Part shown: positions 11,160-23,600 of the stretch, piece after piece | Layout of the letters: each line of letters opens with the position of its first letter | Position numbering within the stretch: position 1 is the first letter of the stretch | NCBI GenBank assembly: GCA_033296705.1 | Contig: MU856840.1 | Coordinates: 241,605-305,604, forward strand | Direction: 5' to 3' | Length of the DNA stretch: 64,000 bases | Origin: Chaetomidium leptoderma | Lineage: Eukaryota; Ascomycota; Sordariomycetes; Sordariales; Chaetomiaceae | Notes under the pieces: model-generated | What the model was told of the DNA's origin: nothing | Databases searched by the model: none | What the model saw: the letters and a program-made list of their open reading frames with translations, nothing else | Made by a program: the position numbers and the translations under genes

Positions 11160-12130
11160 TTGGGGTCGTGCGTCTGGCGCAAGGATGCCACGGTCTTTTC
11201 CACTTCTTGATGCCCCAGGCCAAGTCTACTGCAATCAGACTGGCATTGGCCAAACAACGACATGGAAGAGCGCTCCCTGACGGTATAGGCGAGTTCTCGA
11301 AGGCCATAGACGCGGCACTACCAGGCGAGCACACTCGCAATCTCTACGACAAGCTGAAGCGAAGAGAGGCTTGCATATTGGCACAACTCCGAACCGGAAT
11401 GGCGAGGCTGAACGGCTTTCTGAAGATGTTGCGTGGGTCCACTAGTCCCAGCACTCCAGGCAGCTCCACTCTTGATACAGGTTTTCGCCCCCTTTTTCCG
11501 CTAGATAGCAAGACATCGAATACCATCAGTTCGTTGCTCTCAGTTGCTCAGCGTGTCCCTCGCAACAGAAGAGGATTGGTGCGGTCGAGTCAGATATTTG
11601 TGCCTGTGGCCAGGCAAGGGAAACAGTGGAACACTTTCTGTTCCGATGCGTAAGATGGATCGATCTGAGAGAAGGCATGCTGCGATGCTCAGCAACCAGG
11701 CGAGGGAGCCTCTTGTTCTTCCTGGGAGGGAAAGCGCGGACCGACCCAAAGGAATGGTCGCCAGACATGAAGGCGGTCCGAGAGACAATTAAATACGCAA
11801 TGGCGACGGGGAGATTAGACGCGGATGACAAGCAAGACAAAGACTGAGCCAGTCACAGAGGGGGGACTACACTAACACCACATAGCCTCAACCAGCAGAT
11901 CCCGCTTTAGCTGCTGAAGATGGGACGCTGAACACTTGGAGAACGTAACCTCCAAGACGATCTGCTAACAATCAAGGCAAGAGGCAAGAGGTATTGGGAA
12001 GCTTTATACAAAGGGCAACTCAAAGGGCTTGTGCGAGACCATAGGGAAGCGGACGAATCGTATATAGTTAGCGTGCTTAGGCCCTATAGGCTCAGCGCCT
12101 CCGGGCGAAATAAAATCCATCCATCCATCA
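11160..12130 (+). mobile_element. Tad-like LINE remnant, copy 1 (3' end only)
   Basis: This matches the C-terminal end of the second copy downstream: LPGEHTRNLYDKL and ILAQLRTGMARLN here, LPGKHTRLLYDRL and VLAQLRTGMAKLN there. The terminal CCHC-like knuckle (CACGQARETVEHF) reappears after about 150 nt of unrelated sequence and in a different frame, so the ORF is broken. It then reads through a conserved tail (LFFLGGKARTDPKEWSPDM) to a stop near 11845. The 3'UTR contains a block (GACGCTGAACACTTGGAGA) shared with copy 2. The element ends near 12130 in an ATCC repeat tail. The 5' end, including the endonuclease and most of the reverse transcriptase, is missing, as expected for incomplete reverse transcription. 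Confidence 0.75.
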
Positions 12131-12367
12131 CGACCATGGTTGCCCCAGCGGTAGACTACGCCTCCAATGTCTGGATGCACGAATGCAATTGGAAGGCCAT
12201 GCCGGCCGTCAACAGGGTACAGCAGATTGGAGCGCAAGCGATCGTAGGAACATTTAGCAAGGTGGCGACAAGCGTAGCGGAAGCAGAAGCCCACATCCCG
12301 GCGGCCCAGGACAGATTCTGGAAACGGGCGATTAAGATGTGGACGGACATCCACACCCTCCCGACGA

Positions 12368-12421
12368 CCAATCCTCTTCGCGACACCAATCCTCTTCGCG
12401 ACACCAATCCTCTTCGCGACA
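12368..12421 (+). repeat. Three perfect 18-bp tandem repeats
   Basis: The unit ACCAATCCTCTTCGCGAC occurs three times back to back inside the LINE copy 2 open frame. It keeps the frame and encodes NPLRDT three times. It lies between the RT-end and RNase H-like regions. Confidence 0.9.
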
Positions 12422-13836
12422 CCACTTCCCGGATGCGCAAGTTCCGGAGATCCTATCGCTCCCCTTTCTATCAGGTGGCAGACTTCCTAAAGGACGTCCC
12501 ACTGGAGGGCCTCGAAACCATCGCTCCGGTCGGATTGGCGCCATGGGAGGGGCGGGTGCGCACCACGGTTGACGGAACAGGCATCCCGCAGAAAGAGTCA
12601 GAGTGGGCGGTACGGATCGCCGTGAGCAGCTCCGCACGAAACAACATAGTAGGGATCGGAGGAGTCGTCCGTCTCCCGCTGTCAACGCCAGGTGGCCCAA
12701 GAGACGAGACCTTCAATATGATGCTGGGCTCCAGGTCGGAACAAAACCCGTTCTCAGGCGAGCTTGCGGCTGTTAGGTATGCGTTGAGACTGCTTCGGAA
12801 AATCACGTACCGCAAGATCATCCTTGCCACGAGCAACAAGGCGGCCGTGTTGACCTTGGAGCATCCGCACCAGCAATCAGGCCAACAATATGTCTGTCAG
12901 GCGTACGATGCGATAAGTGCCCTACGGAAGGCTGGGAACACGATCACGGTCGTCTGGATCACAGCGGGCACCAAAAACGAACTCCTGAACATAGCCAAGG
13001 CGAAAGCGAGGGAGGCAACGCGGCGGAAAGATACACCACAAACCCAGGAGCCTGCCATGCGGTCAACATCCCTCCGTATCGCGTGGGCAAAGCGGGCACC
13101 GCCCACGACCCTTCCAGACAAAGTGGGCAGACATTCCAAGAAAATCGACGTAACGTTGCCGGGGAAGCACACTCGACTGTTATACGACCGCCTGTCTCGA
13201 AGCGAGGCCGGCGTGCTTGCTCAGCTCAGGACAGGCATGGCTAAGCTCAACACATACCTCTACCGCATCAGAGCAGCACCGTCAGACCAGTGCGCGTGCG
13301 GACAAGCGAGAGAGACAGTGGAACACTTTATGCTCTGATGCAGGCAGTGGACGGGGCATCGTGCGGAGATGCTCCAATGCACAGACGTCCACAGGGGCAA
13401 CCTCTCCTTCTACCTGGGAGGAAAGTCAGCCTCGGATGACCGGCACTGGTCCCCCAACATGCAGGCGGTGCGGGCGACGATACGTTTTGCCATTGCCACA
13501 GGTCGGCTGGAAACAGAACAACCGCAGAACGAAGCAAACTAACCTTACCATTCTTAACCCCGACTAACACCCCCCTTCATCTCGTGCCAAGCCGAGTAAG
13601 CGCGCTTCAACCGCCGAGGATAGGACGTTGAACACTTGGAGATTGGCCTTCAAGCTGGCTTACTATTCGTACTACTAACCCACGAGCATCCGTAGCAGAG
13701 AGGGCAGAAGTGTGAGGATATAAGCCAGAAAAGGAGGATGTACGGGCTTCAGGAGACCAGGATGCGTTTTAGGAAATGTACTAGTAGATGCGTGATAGTT
13801 GCCCTTTCGGGTTAGGCCCGCCGGGCGGAACAAATT

Positions 13837-13861
13837 TTGTGTGTGTGTGTGTGTGTGTGTC
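13837..13861 (+). repeat. GT microsatellite at LINE 3' end
   Basis: About 12 GT units directly follow GCCCGCCGGGCGGAACAAAT. They act as the terminal repeat tail of LINE copy 2, in the position where copy 1 has an ATCC tail. Confidence 0.85.
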
Positions 13862-13961
13862 CAATTTGCTCCATGTGGCTAAAAACTGTTGGTGGGCGGT
13901 CCCTTCAACCGACACTCTACCTCCCTACTTAAAGTAGGCACATAAGTAGCTACTTGATCAA

Positions 13962-14642
13962 CTATCGCCTGGAAACGACTTCGATACCTTCGTTATGTAT
14001 GACCAGCCGCTGCGAAGTGATGAAGTAGTTGAAGCCCGCCCTCTTAATTTCGCCAAACCACTCGAGCGCGTTCACCGGTCGCAGCTTGTCCATCTCTCCC
14101 GCGTCTGCCATACCTTTCTCTAGAACCCGGGCCAGGTCCTCCAATTTCACCCGAATGCTTGCTCGCTGGGGCAGGATTTGCACGGCAGCGGATGCCTTGT
14201 CTTGTTCGCCAATCCCGCGAGTATCGTTGCTCATTAAGACGCCGGCGACAATGTCTTTCACAACCTCGCCCACAGGCTTCAGGTCAAGATAACCACCCCC
14301 GACGGCGCCAAACTCGGGCCTGATGCCAAGCGCACGCGTCAGAGAGACGAGAGTGCGTCCAACCTTGACGGTCATGGTATCGGCGCCTGCGGTGGTATTG
14401 TTCTCAACGTCGGTGTTGTTATTGCTGGCGCTGTCGATGGCAGAAGGGACGGGGAGCGGTCGGTGGACGACTATGTTGACGGCCCCGTTGAGATGCTGCC
14501 CTGCCTTTTGCAGGAACCTCTCGGCCGCCCATTTGCTCGCGACGTAGCCGTCGGCGCCGTCCGTAGCAGGTGTGTCACCCGAGCCCGCGCCGTACTCGAG
14601 GACGGCCCCGGAGGAGATGTGGTGGAAGGAGGGGGTCGTCTG

Positions 14643-14676
<34 letters not shown>

Positions 14677-17600
14677 AACAACGACCGAGCAGCCGCCAGC
14701 CGCAAGAGATCCTTGACGGCGTCCACGTTGACCGATTTCAGCGTCTCGTAGTGGTCCCAGAAGGCGCGGTTCGCTGCGCAGTTGATGACCACGTCGGCCT
14801 TGTGGGCCAGCTCGGCAAAGGTCGATTCTGACAGGCCGAGGTTCGGCGCCGAGAGGTTGGCCAAGCGCAGGGTGATGATGGCTCCCGAACCGGCGGCGGC
14901 TAGCTGGCCGGCAATGTTTCCGAGGTGGCTGTCGTCGCGTGCCAGGCAGACCACTTCGCGGATGCGGGGGCTTTTGATCAGGACGGCGAGGGCGCGGCGG
15001 CCGAGGTAGCCGGTGGCGCCTGCGAGGACGACGGTGAGGCGGCTGTCGGCAGGCATATTGGCTGACGAGGTGGGACGTGGTCGAGACACGGCAGCCAGCT
15101 GCCGGAGAGCCAGCGGAACGCTTGTCTCGGCCTCCCAGTCGATCGCTGGCGGGGATGGCTGTTGTGCTGATGGGTGGGCCACGGCTGTCATATCCGCCAA
15201 GCTCGCGGCGTTCATCAAGTCGACAAGACGTGGGGCTGATCCGAATGACTCCTTGATGAGCGCCTGCAAGCGGACGAGCAGAAGCGAGTTGCCGCCCACG
15301 TTGAAGAATGTCGTCTCGGGCGTCAGTTGGCCCCCGTTGGCAAAACCTCGCGGGACAAGCTGCTTCCAGAGACGGGCGACAGCCTGTTGCGGCTTCGACA
15401 GCAATGCAAACTTGTCGTTGCCGTCGTCATCTTGCGCGCCCGGGAGCGGCATGGCCTGGATGGCGCGGCGGTCGAGCTTCGAGTGGATCGTCAGGGGTTT
15501 CTCAGCCAGCGCGACGACGACCGACGGCCGCATGTACTGCGGCAGCGGCAAGGTGGTCTTGAGCGACTCGATGACGTATGGCCGCTGGTCCGGAGGGAAG
15601 TCGTCGGCGAAGAGGACATGGGCGGCGATGAAGCGCTCCTCGCCCTCGCCCCTCAACGTGGCCACCGCGTGGGTGATGGTGCCTGCAGAGTGGCGCACCA
15701 GGACTGCCTCGACCTCGGCCAGCTCGACTCGGAAGCCCCGGATCTTGACTTGGGTGTCGCCTTGGATGCGGCCGTCCCAATACACGGCTCCACTCTCGCT
15801 CAAGTGGCCGAGATCACCTGTGCGGTACAGCCTGTCGTCGTTGCCTCGCTCCTCAAACCTGTTGACGATGTACTGTTGGCGCGTCAAGTCCTCCCTGCCC
15901 AGATAGCCAGCCGTCACACCCGAGCCGCCGATGACTATCTCGCCAGGTACGCCCATGGGCACCAAGTCGCCCTGCTTGGACACAAAATACAGCCTGTAGC
16001 CGGGCAGGATGTATCCAGCCATGGTGTGCTCCTCGATCTTGGCCGGGTCGCGGTACGCGATCTCCCCCTTGAGCGCAGCCGTCGTGACCTCGGCGGGGCC
16101 GTAGTTGTTGAACAGCCTGAGCTTCGGCAGCGGTAGCTTGGCAAACTGCCGGACCAGGCGCGGGCTCAAGTACTCGCCGCCGCCAAAGGCACCCCGCCAG
16201 CTCGTGCACCGGGGCAGCGTGGCAGGGGCGTACCTGAGCAGCATCTCGTACTCGGACGGCGTGCCAGACGTGTACGTGACGCCCTCGGCAGCCATGAGGC
16301 TGGCAATCTCGTGGGGGTCGCCCCTCTTGTCGGCCGGCACCACGTACAGGCAGCCGCCGTCGGCGAGGGCCACAAAAGTCTGCTCGATGGAGAAGTCGAA
16401 GCTGAAGATGCTTTGCTGCATGACGACGGCGTTCATGCTGGGGAGGTTGCAGAAGCGCGAGTAGGCTTCGCACTCGGCGGCGAGGTTGCTGTGCTTCATG
16501 ATGACGCCCTTTGGTTCGCCGGTTGAGCCGCTGGTGAAGAGGACGACGGCTGGCGAGTCTGGCCTTGCGAGGTTCGGCGACGACGCAGGAGCTGGCTTCC
16601 CCCCAGCGGGCTTGGAGAGGCTGCTGACGTTGACTTGGCTCACTTGGTCGGCTCCGATCAGCTTCATCTTGGATGTTGTCGAGGTGTCGGTGACGATGAC
16701 TGCGGGCTTGGCAGCCTTGACGATGCTGGCCAGGCGTGCCACTGAGTTGCGAAGGTCGAGGGGAATGTATATGGCTCCGATGCGTAGGATGGCGAGCAGC
16801 GAACAGATCCAGTCGGCCGTCGGGTCCTGGAACACGCCAACCATTTGATCATGGCCGGCACCAGCGCTGCGAAGCGCGGCGGCAATGGTGTCGATGCGTG
16901 TGCCCATCTTTGCATACGTCCAGCTGTTGCCGTGACCGTCCTTCAGCGCCGGCTTGTCGCCGTGGGCTCGGATCATGTCATCCACGCGATGCGACACAGT
17001 TGACGGCCATTGAGGCTTGAGGTCCGGACCTGATTGCAAACATCCGCTTAGTGACTGTCTATTTTATTATTTGCACAAGGCCCCGTTCGGAAGACGACTA
17101 ATAACTAGCTAATCTCGCTATTACATACCTCTCCCAACCTGCAAAGCTCTCTCGATGTCCTTCGGATGCCACTGGGGCAGTTGCTCCACCGTCATGTCCG
17201 CAGCTGCAGTGGCAATCACTTGCAGCACGTGGACAAATGAGTTCAGCAGAAGTGAGGTGCCTTCCTGAGAGTACACTCCGTCTTGCAGGCGCAGCAGGAG
17301 CAACGACTCGCCTGAGGGGTTCTCGGTGATCTCGAGCGCAATGTCGTAGCCAGTCCGCGAGTTGTACCACTTCTCGTCCGTGAGCCGGCACCCGCCCCAG
17401 AACGCCCTGTCCTGGTGGACCTGGCGATAGTCGACAAAGACCTGGAAAATGGGCGAGTGCTTGTTGGACCGCGGCACTTGGAGCTCGTTCAGCAACACGT
17501 CAAACGGAATCTCCGAGTGCTGCAGCGCGCCATAGACCTTGTCGCGAGTCTCCTTGATCGCCTCCGAGATCTTGACGCTGTCTCGCGCGAATCGAATGGG

Positions 17601-20600
17601 GAGCAGGTTGAGGAAGAATCCCAGGCTGAACATGTACTTCTGGTCCATCCGGTTTGCATCCGCAATACCGATATACAGCTCGTCCATGTCAGGTAGCAGA
17701 CGGAAGAGAAGACTCTGGAGTGCCGTCAGGTAGAGGTGAAACGAAGTCGAGTGGCTCTTGCGCGCCATCTGCTTCAGCTGGGACACGAGTGCCGGCTCGA
17801 GGGCGGCTCTGGCCTCGAAGGATCCGTAGCAATTGAGGACGGGCCGAGTCCGACGCTTGGCAAATGGCAAAAGATCGAGGGGCTTCGCATCAGTCGAGAT
17901 GATGCCACGGTAATAGTCCAAGGCCTTGTTCATAGCACCCTGCTCGTGACGACTCCTCTGCTCGGCGGCGAAGGCGCGTGGCTGGGATGCGGCATCGATT
18001 GGACTCAATGCTCGGCCCGAATATGCGCCCTCCAGCTCCACAAAGAGGAGACTGAAGCTGAATCCGTCCAAGGAAATATGATGAGCGCCGCACAGTAGAT
18101 AATGCACGTCCTCGGACAAAGAGAGAACGACTATCTTGACAGCTTCCCAGCTATCCAGGTCCCAGTGGTGCTGGTAGAGCTTTTCGAGCTCCTCTGCAGC
18201 CTCGGCTTCGGACTTGATCTGCTTGGACACCAGAGCTACCGGCGGGGTTTCGGAATCGTGGTTGGGGACCCAGACGCCCTGCATCGCAACAGTGTCGCCG
18301 TCTGTTCCCTGGGACCAGAGAAAGCGTGTCCTCAGTGCTTCGTGACGCTGCACCACCGTCTGCACTGCCTTTTCCAGCCGCTCGATATCAAGCCTGCCCG
18401 CGAGCTTGAACATAGTCGCCATGTTGAATGTCTTGGGGTCTTCAAGATACGAGTTCAAGAACCAGAATCTCTCCTGGCCAAACGACATACGGCTCTGGAG
18501 CTCGCGCGCCGGCGTCTGCGAGGTGCTTTCAAAGCCGTTGGCCTCTTCGACCGGAGGGCTGTCCAAAGTCGTCGTGGCACGACTCTGACTTGTTTGAGAA
18601 GATGACGACGAGGACAAAAGCTGCGGCGAGGCCAAGGACCCGTTGCCGCTGGGCGTTGACGCCATAGACCGTGGGCGCGCGGCGATGCTGATTGGCGCTG
18701 TCGCCGCGGCGCTGGCCTTTGCGTCGTCAGCTGAACCCTCTGAAACACCCAGCTCGACGATGTGCTTGGACAAATGCTCGCAGGCAAAAGCGACCAGATC
18801 CAGGATAGACCCGCCGCTGAGGATCTTGAGCACGGGAACGTCGACCTCGAGTTCCTTCAGGAACCACGTGCGGATCTCAACTGCCATGAGGGAGTCGATG
18901 CCCTGCTCGACCAGCGGCGCTTTCTCGTTGACCTCCTGGGTGGCGTCGATCATCATGATGCGCTTGAGCCTGACAACGAGGGACTCCTTGATGGTGGCTG
19001 CGACTTCTTTGCCAGACTTGGCGTCGGCCAGCTTGGCTCGCACGGACCGTTCCTTGGTGTTGTCCGCAGAGCCCTGGTTGCCCACACGCTCCAGGACGAG
19101 ATGGTTCAGGCGAATGTCCTGCCTCCAGCGGCCCTTGACCCTGGTATCGTCGGCGTAAATGGGCACAAGGCCGCTCGCGATCTCTGCGTATATACCGACA
19201 TCGGAGGAGGGCCGTCCAATAACGAGGGCTTCGCCAAACTGCCAGTGCAGGTCTGTCTCGGACATGTTCTTGTAGCCCAGCTTGGTGAAGTAGTCCTCGT
19301 CCAGCTCGTCCGACCGCTCGACGAAGCCGAGACCGATGAGAGACGTCATGCTCATGGTCGACCCCGCAAGACCGCGTTTCTTGCGCTGGGCCATGAGTGC
19401 CGTCATGTACATGTTGGCGCACGTGTAGTTGGTCTGGCCGCTGTTGCCGACGACGGCCGTGAGCGAAGACATGACGACGAAGAAGTCGAGTGGCGTGTCG
19501 AAGAAGAGCTCGTCCAGGAGCTGCGCGCCCTTGACCTTGGGGTCGAGGACTGCGTGCAAGTCCTCAAACGACATGCGATCAAAGAGAGTGTCGCGAAGGA
19601 CCATGGCACCGTGGATCAAGCCAGCAATCGGGGGCATGGTGCGGCAGATCTCGTCAACACAAGTGTGCAGAGACTGGCGTTCAGTCACGTCGCTGCGGTT
19701 ACGCTTTGGTGAGCTCTGGGTCACACATATCAGAATGGACTGGAGACAAGAGATAACTTACCATACTAAGACTGCGACAGTTGCCCCTAGGGTTTGCATC
19801 TCTCGCTTGAATATCGTGTGGTCTTTGGGGCGGCGGCTGGACATGACAACATGTCTCGCGCCATGCTGGACCATCCACCGACAAAGCGATCGACCAACCT
19901 CGTTCGCGATACCAAAGAGGCAGTATGTCTTGTCGGGCTGGAAGATGATGCCTTCGTCGATCGGTTGGATCGATGCCGAAACAGGATCCTCGGATACGGC
20001 ATCCACAACGACCAGGTGCTCTGCGAGGGAGGGCCGCTGCGAGACATGGTGCAGGGGAATGGTGGAAATGGCTCCAAGATGACCACGCTTGCCCGGATGG
20101 TTGGTGAAGTCGTTGACGAGGGCTGTGCATGCTCTCCGGAAAGCCTCACTCACCAGGCCCGTCGACGAGCCGGCCTGGAATCTGGTCTCGGCGCCCAAAA
20201 TGTCGTCGATGCCGAAGCAGCTGCACGAGGAAGGCAGAAACTCGGCTATACGGCTGCCAGTCCTGGACGACACGGGCATAGAGATGGGCGCCAGGTCGAA
20301 AAAGACGGAGGGCACAGCTGGCAGAGCTCGCAGTACATGGCGCCGGGGCTGATCGCCGTGCACATAGCGCCAGCCCTTTTCAGCTGTGCGCGTCTTGATG
20401 GACGTGGTGAAGACAACATGGACTGCCCGGCCCTCGGCTTTCTCTTGGAGCGCCGCGGCCAGGTGCTCATCCGGCTCGTGCACAATAAGAGTGCCTCCGA
20501 CCGCGACCAGCCTCAGCATGTTCGCGGCAATCATCTGAGCCGCAAGGTAGGCGATGGCCGCCGCTGCGTCGACCGACTCTTCGAGAGGAGCCGTCCAATC

Positions 20601-23600
20601 CGACGGCACGCACACACGGGTTGCGGCAGTGGGGGACAAAGCCACGACCCGTTGGCCAGTGCCTTGATCGACGCCAACGCAGAGCACAAGACGACTTGTG
20701 GAAGCACCCGCAACATCGAGCGTCTGCAGGAGGAAGTGTGACACACGCAACGTTCTTGTCTTGCCAGCTGCCACGGATGCGTCAGTGGGGATTTCAAGAC
20801 GCAGAGGCGAGGCGCATTCCAGTCGGTAGGGCGACGTGTGGTTCCCACCGTGCTTGCTGGTGACGAGGATTGTCGACTCCTGTGGATTGACAGCCTTGGT
20901 GACGTCTCGGCGGGACGAGTTGTAGCGGTCATTGGCGTCCTTGCTGGAGCAAAGCCTCGGGATTATACGGCGGCCCTCCTCGATGTAGAGCTCGGGTTCC
21001 GCTGACCACAGCAGCGGTTGTTGGTCCACCTGCTTGCCCCAGGTCGTCAGAGACTCCAGCCTCAGCAGCTCGCTTGCGAGGATCTGCGGCGTCTGGGCAT
21101 CCACTGTGTCGACGTCGATGCGCTCAAGCGTGATGTTGGGATACTCATACTGGACACAGCGTCCAAGGCCGACCGTCATGAATGCATGGGGCTTGTCGTC
21201 GCGCGCTCTCTCTGAAATCCAGACGACGAGGGAAGCTTCTCTCCACAGGAGCTTGAGCGCTTCATGTTTCTCGGGCGTCGTTCGTTGCATGAGCGGCTCG
21301 TCCAGCTCTGAGACGATAACGATGGTGCTCTGTGGGATGATGCCCGCGTGCTTGGACAGATCTTCGAATGCCTCGACCCGCACCACGTCCTTGTATCTCT
21401 TGTTTACGAGATAAACAGTCTCGGAAGCAAGCTTTCGGACATCTGCCGTCTTGCCCCCAGCCACAATCAGGTATTGCGTCGGAGCAGGCGGCAGCGCGGC
21501 CATAGACTGGATGGGCTCTCGGAGGAGCTTGACCCTATCATCGACAGCCTGCGACACAAAGACGGTGCCAGGCGGCGAGGTAGTATCGATGCCAGAGAAA
21601 CCGCATCTGCGGAGCAGGGCGTCCCACTGCTGGGGACTCAGTGCAGGACCCCAAGGGCGGCCCGACTCGGCACCAACCCACCAGCCCGGCAGACCACACA
21701 TGGGCAGGTTGACACGCAACACATCGTTGCTGATGAGCTCTTGGATGACGACGTAGCCGCCGGGCTTGAGCAGCCGCCGGATCCCCTGCATCATGTCGTC
21801 AAGGCGGTCCGTCACATGCAACGCGTGCGAGGCAAGGACCACGTCGTAAGCACCCTCGGCGAAGCCCTGCGCCGCGGGCGAGCCCTCCATGTTGTAAGTC
21901 TTGTACACCATGCGGTTGTCGTACTCGCTGAACCGCTCCTTGGCCGCCTCGAAGAAGCTCGACGACACGTCGGTGTACGTGTACGTCGAGAAGGAGTCGC
22001 CAAGCATGGGCAAGATATACCGGGTCGAGCCTCCGGTTCCGGCACCGATCTCGAACACATTCATGCGCGGGTACCGGTGGCCCACCTGGGCAATCATGCG
22101 CGCCATGTAGCGATTCGGCTGCTCGAGGCCAAGACCCTCGGCGTAGATGCGGTCGAGCATGCCGTCTTTGGTCATGTGCTCGAGGATGCTGGACCCAGAG
22201 CGCACGACGCTGGGGAGGTTGTCTCCCACCGACTTCATCAGCTGCACATCCACCCGGCCTCCGTACTCGGCCAGGTAGCTTTTGAAACGGTCTTCCGTGT
22301 CGTGGATGTACTCTGGCTGGAGAGTCGGGTGGCTTCCCTTGCGAACCAGGTCGACGACATGATCGGCCCACCGTAGGAGATGCTTGTAGTGTGGCAGCGT
22401 ATTGTCTCTCTCTTTCGGCGTGATGGTGCGGGTGAGGCGAGTAAGGTAGAAGAGTGCCAGCCGCTCGGCCTCGAGGGCGTCCTCGGTGACAGACAGCGGG
22501 GCGTCATTGATAGCTGCCACGTCCCCATCGGGCCCGTCAACCGCATACTCGAAGTGGCTGAACAGCGGGAGGTCGTCGTCTGCGGTGGGCTGTGACACCG
22601 GCGATGCGTCGAGGCCCTGGATCTGAATGAAGACGTGGGCCTTGTCCGGAGACAAGATGGTCGTGTCCTGGGCCGTTCCGCCCTCGCCGTACTGCAGAGT
22701 CGTCTCCCACGAGAAGGTGGTACCCTTCTTGCCGGCAGGATCCCGCGACGCATAGTAGGGGTTGACGGTGACGCTCCCGATGCGTGTGGGCGCGTGGATT
22801 GTCCAGAGCTTTCCGTCGCCCGGGCAGCACCACGCTGCAAAGCCGCTCTGGAACGCGCTGTCGAGCATGGCAGGGTGGATGAGGAGTCTGTCTGCCCAGG
22901 TGGCGTCTGTCAGGTCCTCGACAGTGCCAGTCGCAAAGCCAGACTTTCGTTGGATCGAGTTGATGCCGTTGAAAGGTGGCGTGTAGCGATACTGGACCGA
23001 CTCGAACTGGTTATAGAAGCGGTTGATATTGATGGGCACCATGTCATACTGCTCTTCGGCGCTGACGGGCGTGTAGGGCAGCGTGTCGGCTTGCGGCTGG
23101 CCCAGCGTCGTAGACATCTTGCCTCCGGCGTGGAGCGTCATGGGCCTCGAGCCGTCGTAGGGGTTTCCGCAGTACAGCGAGAACTCGCAGCTGATGCTGC
23201 CGCCGTCGCCAGGGGTCCTGTCAACAACGTCGAGGATGAAGAGAGACTCGATCACGAAGTTCTCGTCGACGAATGGGATGCCACGGTCAATGGTAAAGTC
23301 GTGGATGTGGATTATGGACAGAGTTGAGTCTCCGGTGACTGCGAGGATGGCCTCGATAGCCATTGCGATGTATCCAGACGCCGGGAAGACGATCTGGTTC
23401 TGCAGCTGGTGACCCTTGAGCCACGGGATCTCCTTGGGCCGGAGCAAGTTCCTCCACTGCACCTTGTCCGACGTCTCGCGGTCGATGCAGCGTCGCCCCA
23501 GCAGAGGGTGAGGAGGGTCCTTCAGGTGCATGTGGGAGCCAGACAGCCGAGACAACTGCCAAAATTTCCTCGAGTGATCCCATGCATAGTTGGGCACGTC

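Larger units (their letters stand above)
12131..13861 (+). mobile_element. Tad-like LINE remnant, copy 2 (RT end, RNase H, 3' tail)
   Basis: It begins abruptly at the ATCC tail of copy 1 with the post-RT segment (APAVDYASNVWMHE, AIVGTFSKVATSVAEAEAHI), then an RNase H-like domain and the C-terminal CACGQARETVEHF knuckle. The open frame runs 12031-13338. The TGA at 13336 falls where copy 1 has CGA (Arg) in FLFRC, a C-to-T change. Beyond it the conserved tail continues in frame (YLGGKSASDDRHWSPNM) to about 13541. The 3'UTR shares a block with copy 1 and ends in a GT microsatellite. The truncated 5' end and the stop make it inactive. Tad-clade LINEs are non-LTR retrotransposons described from Neurospora. 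Confidence 0.8.
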
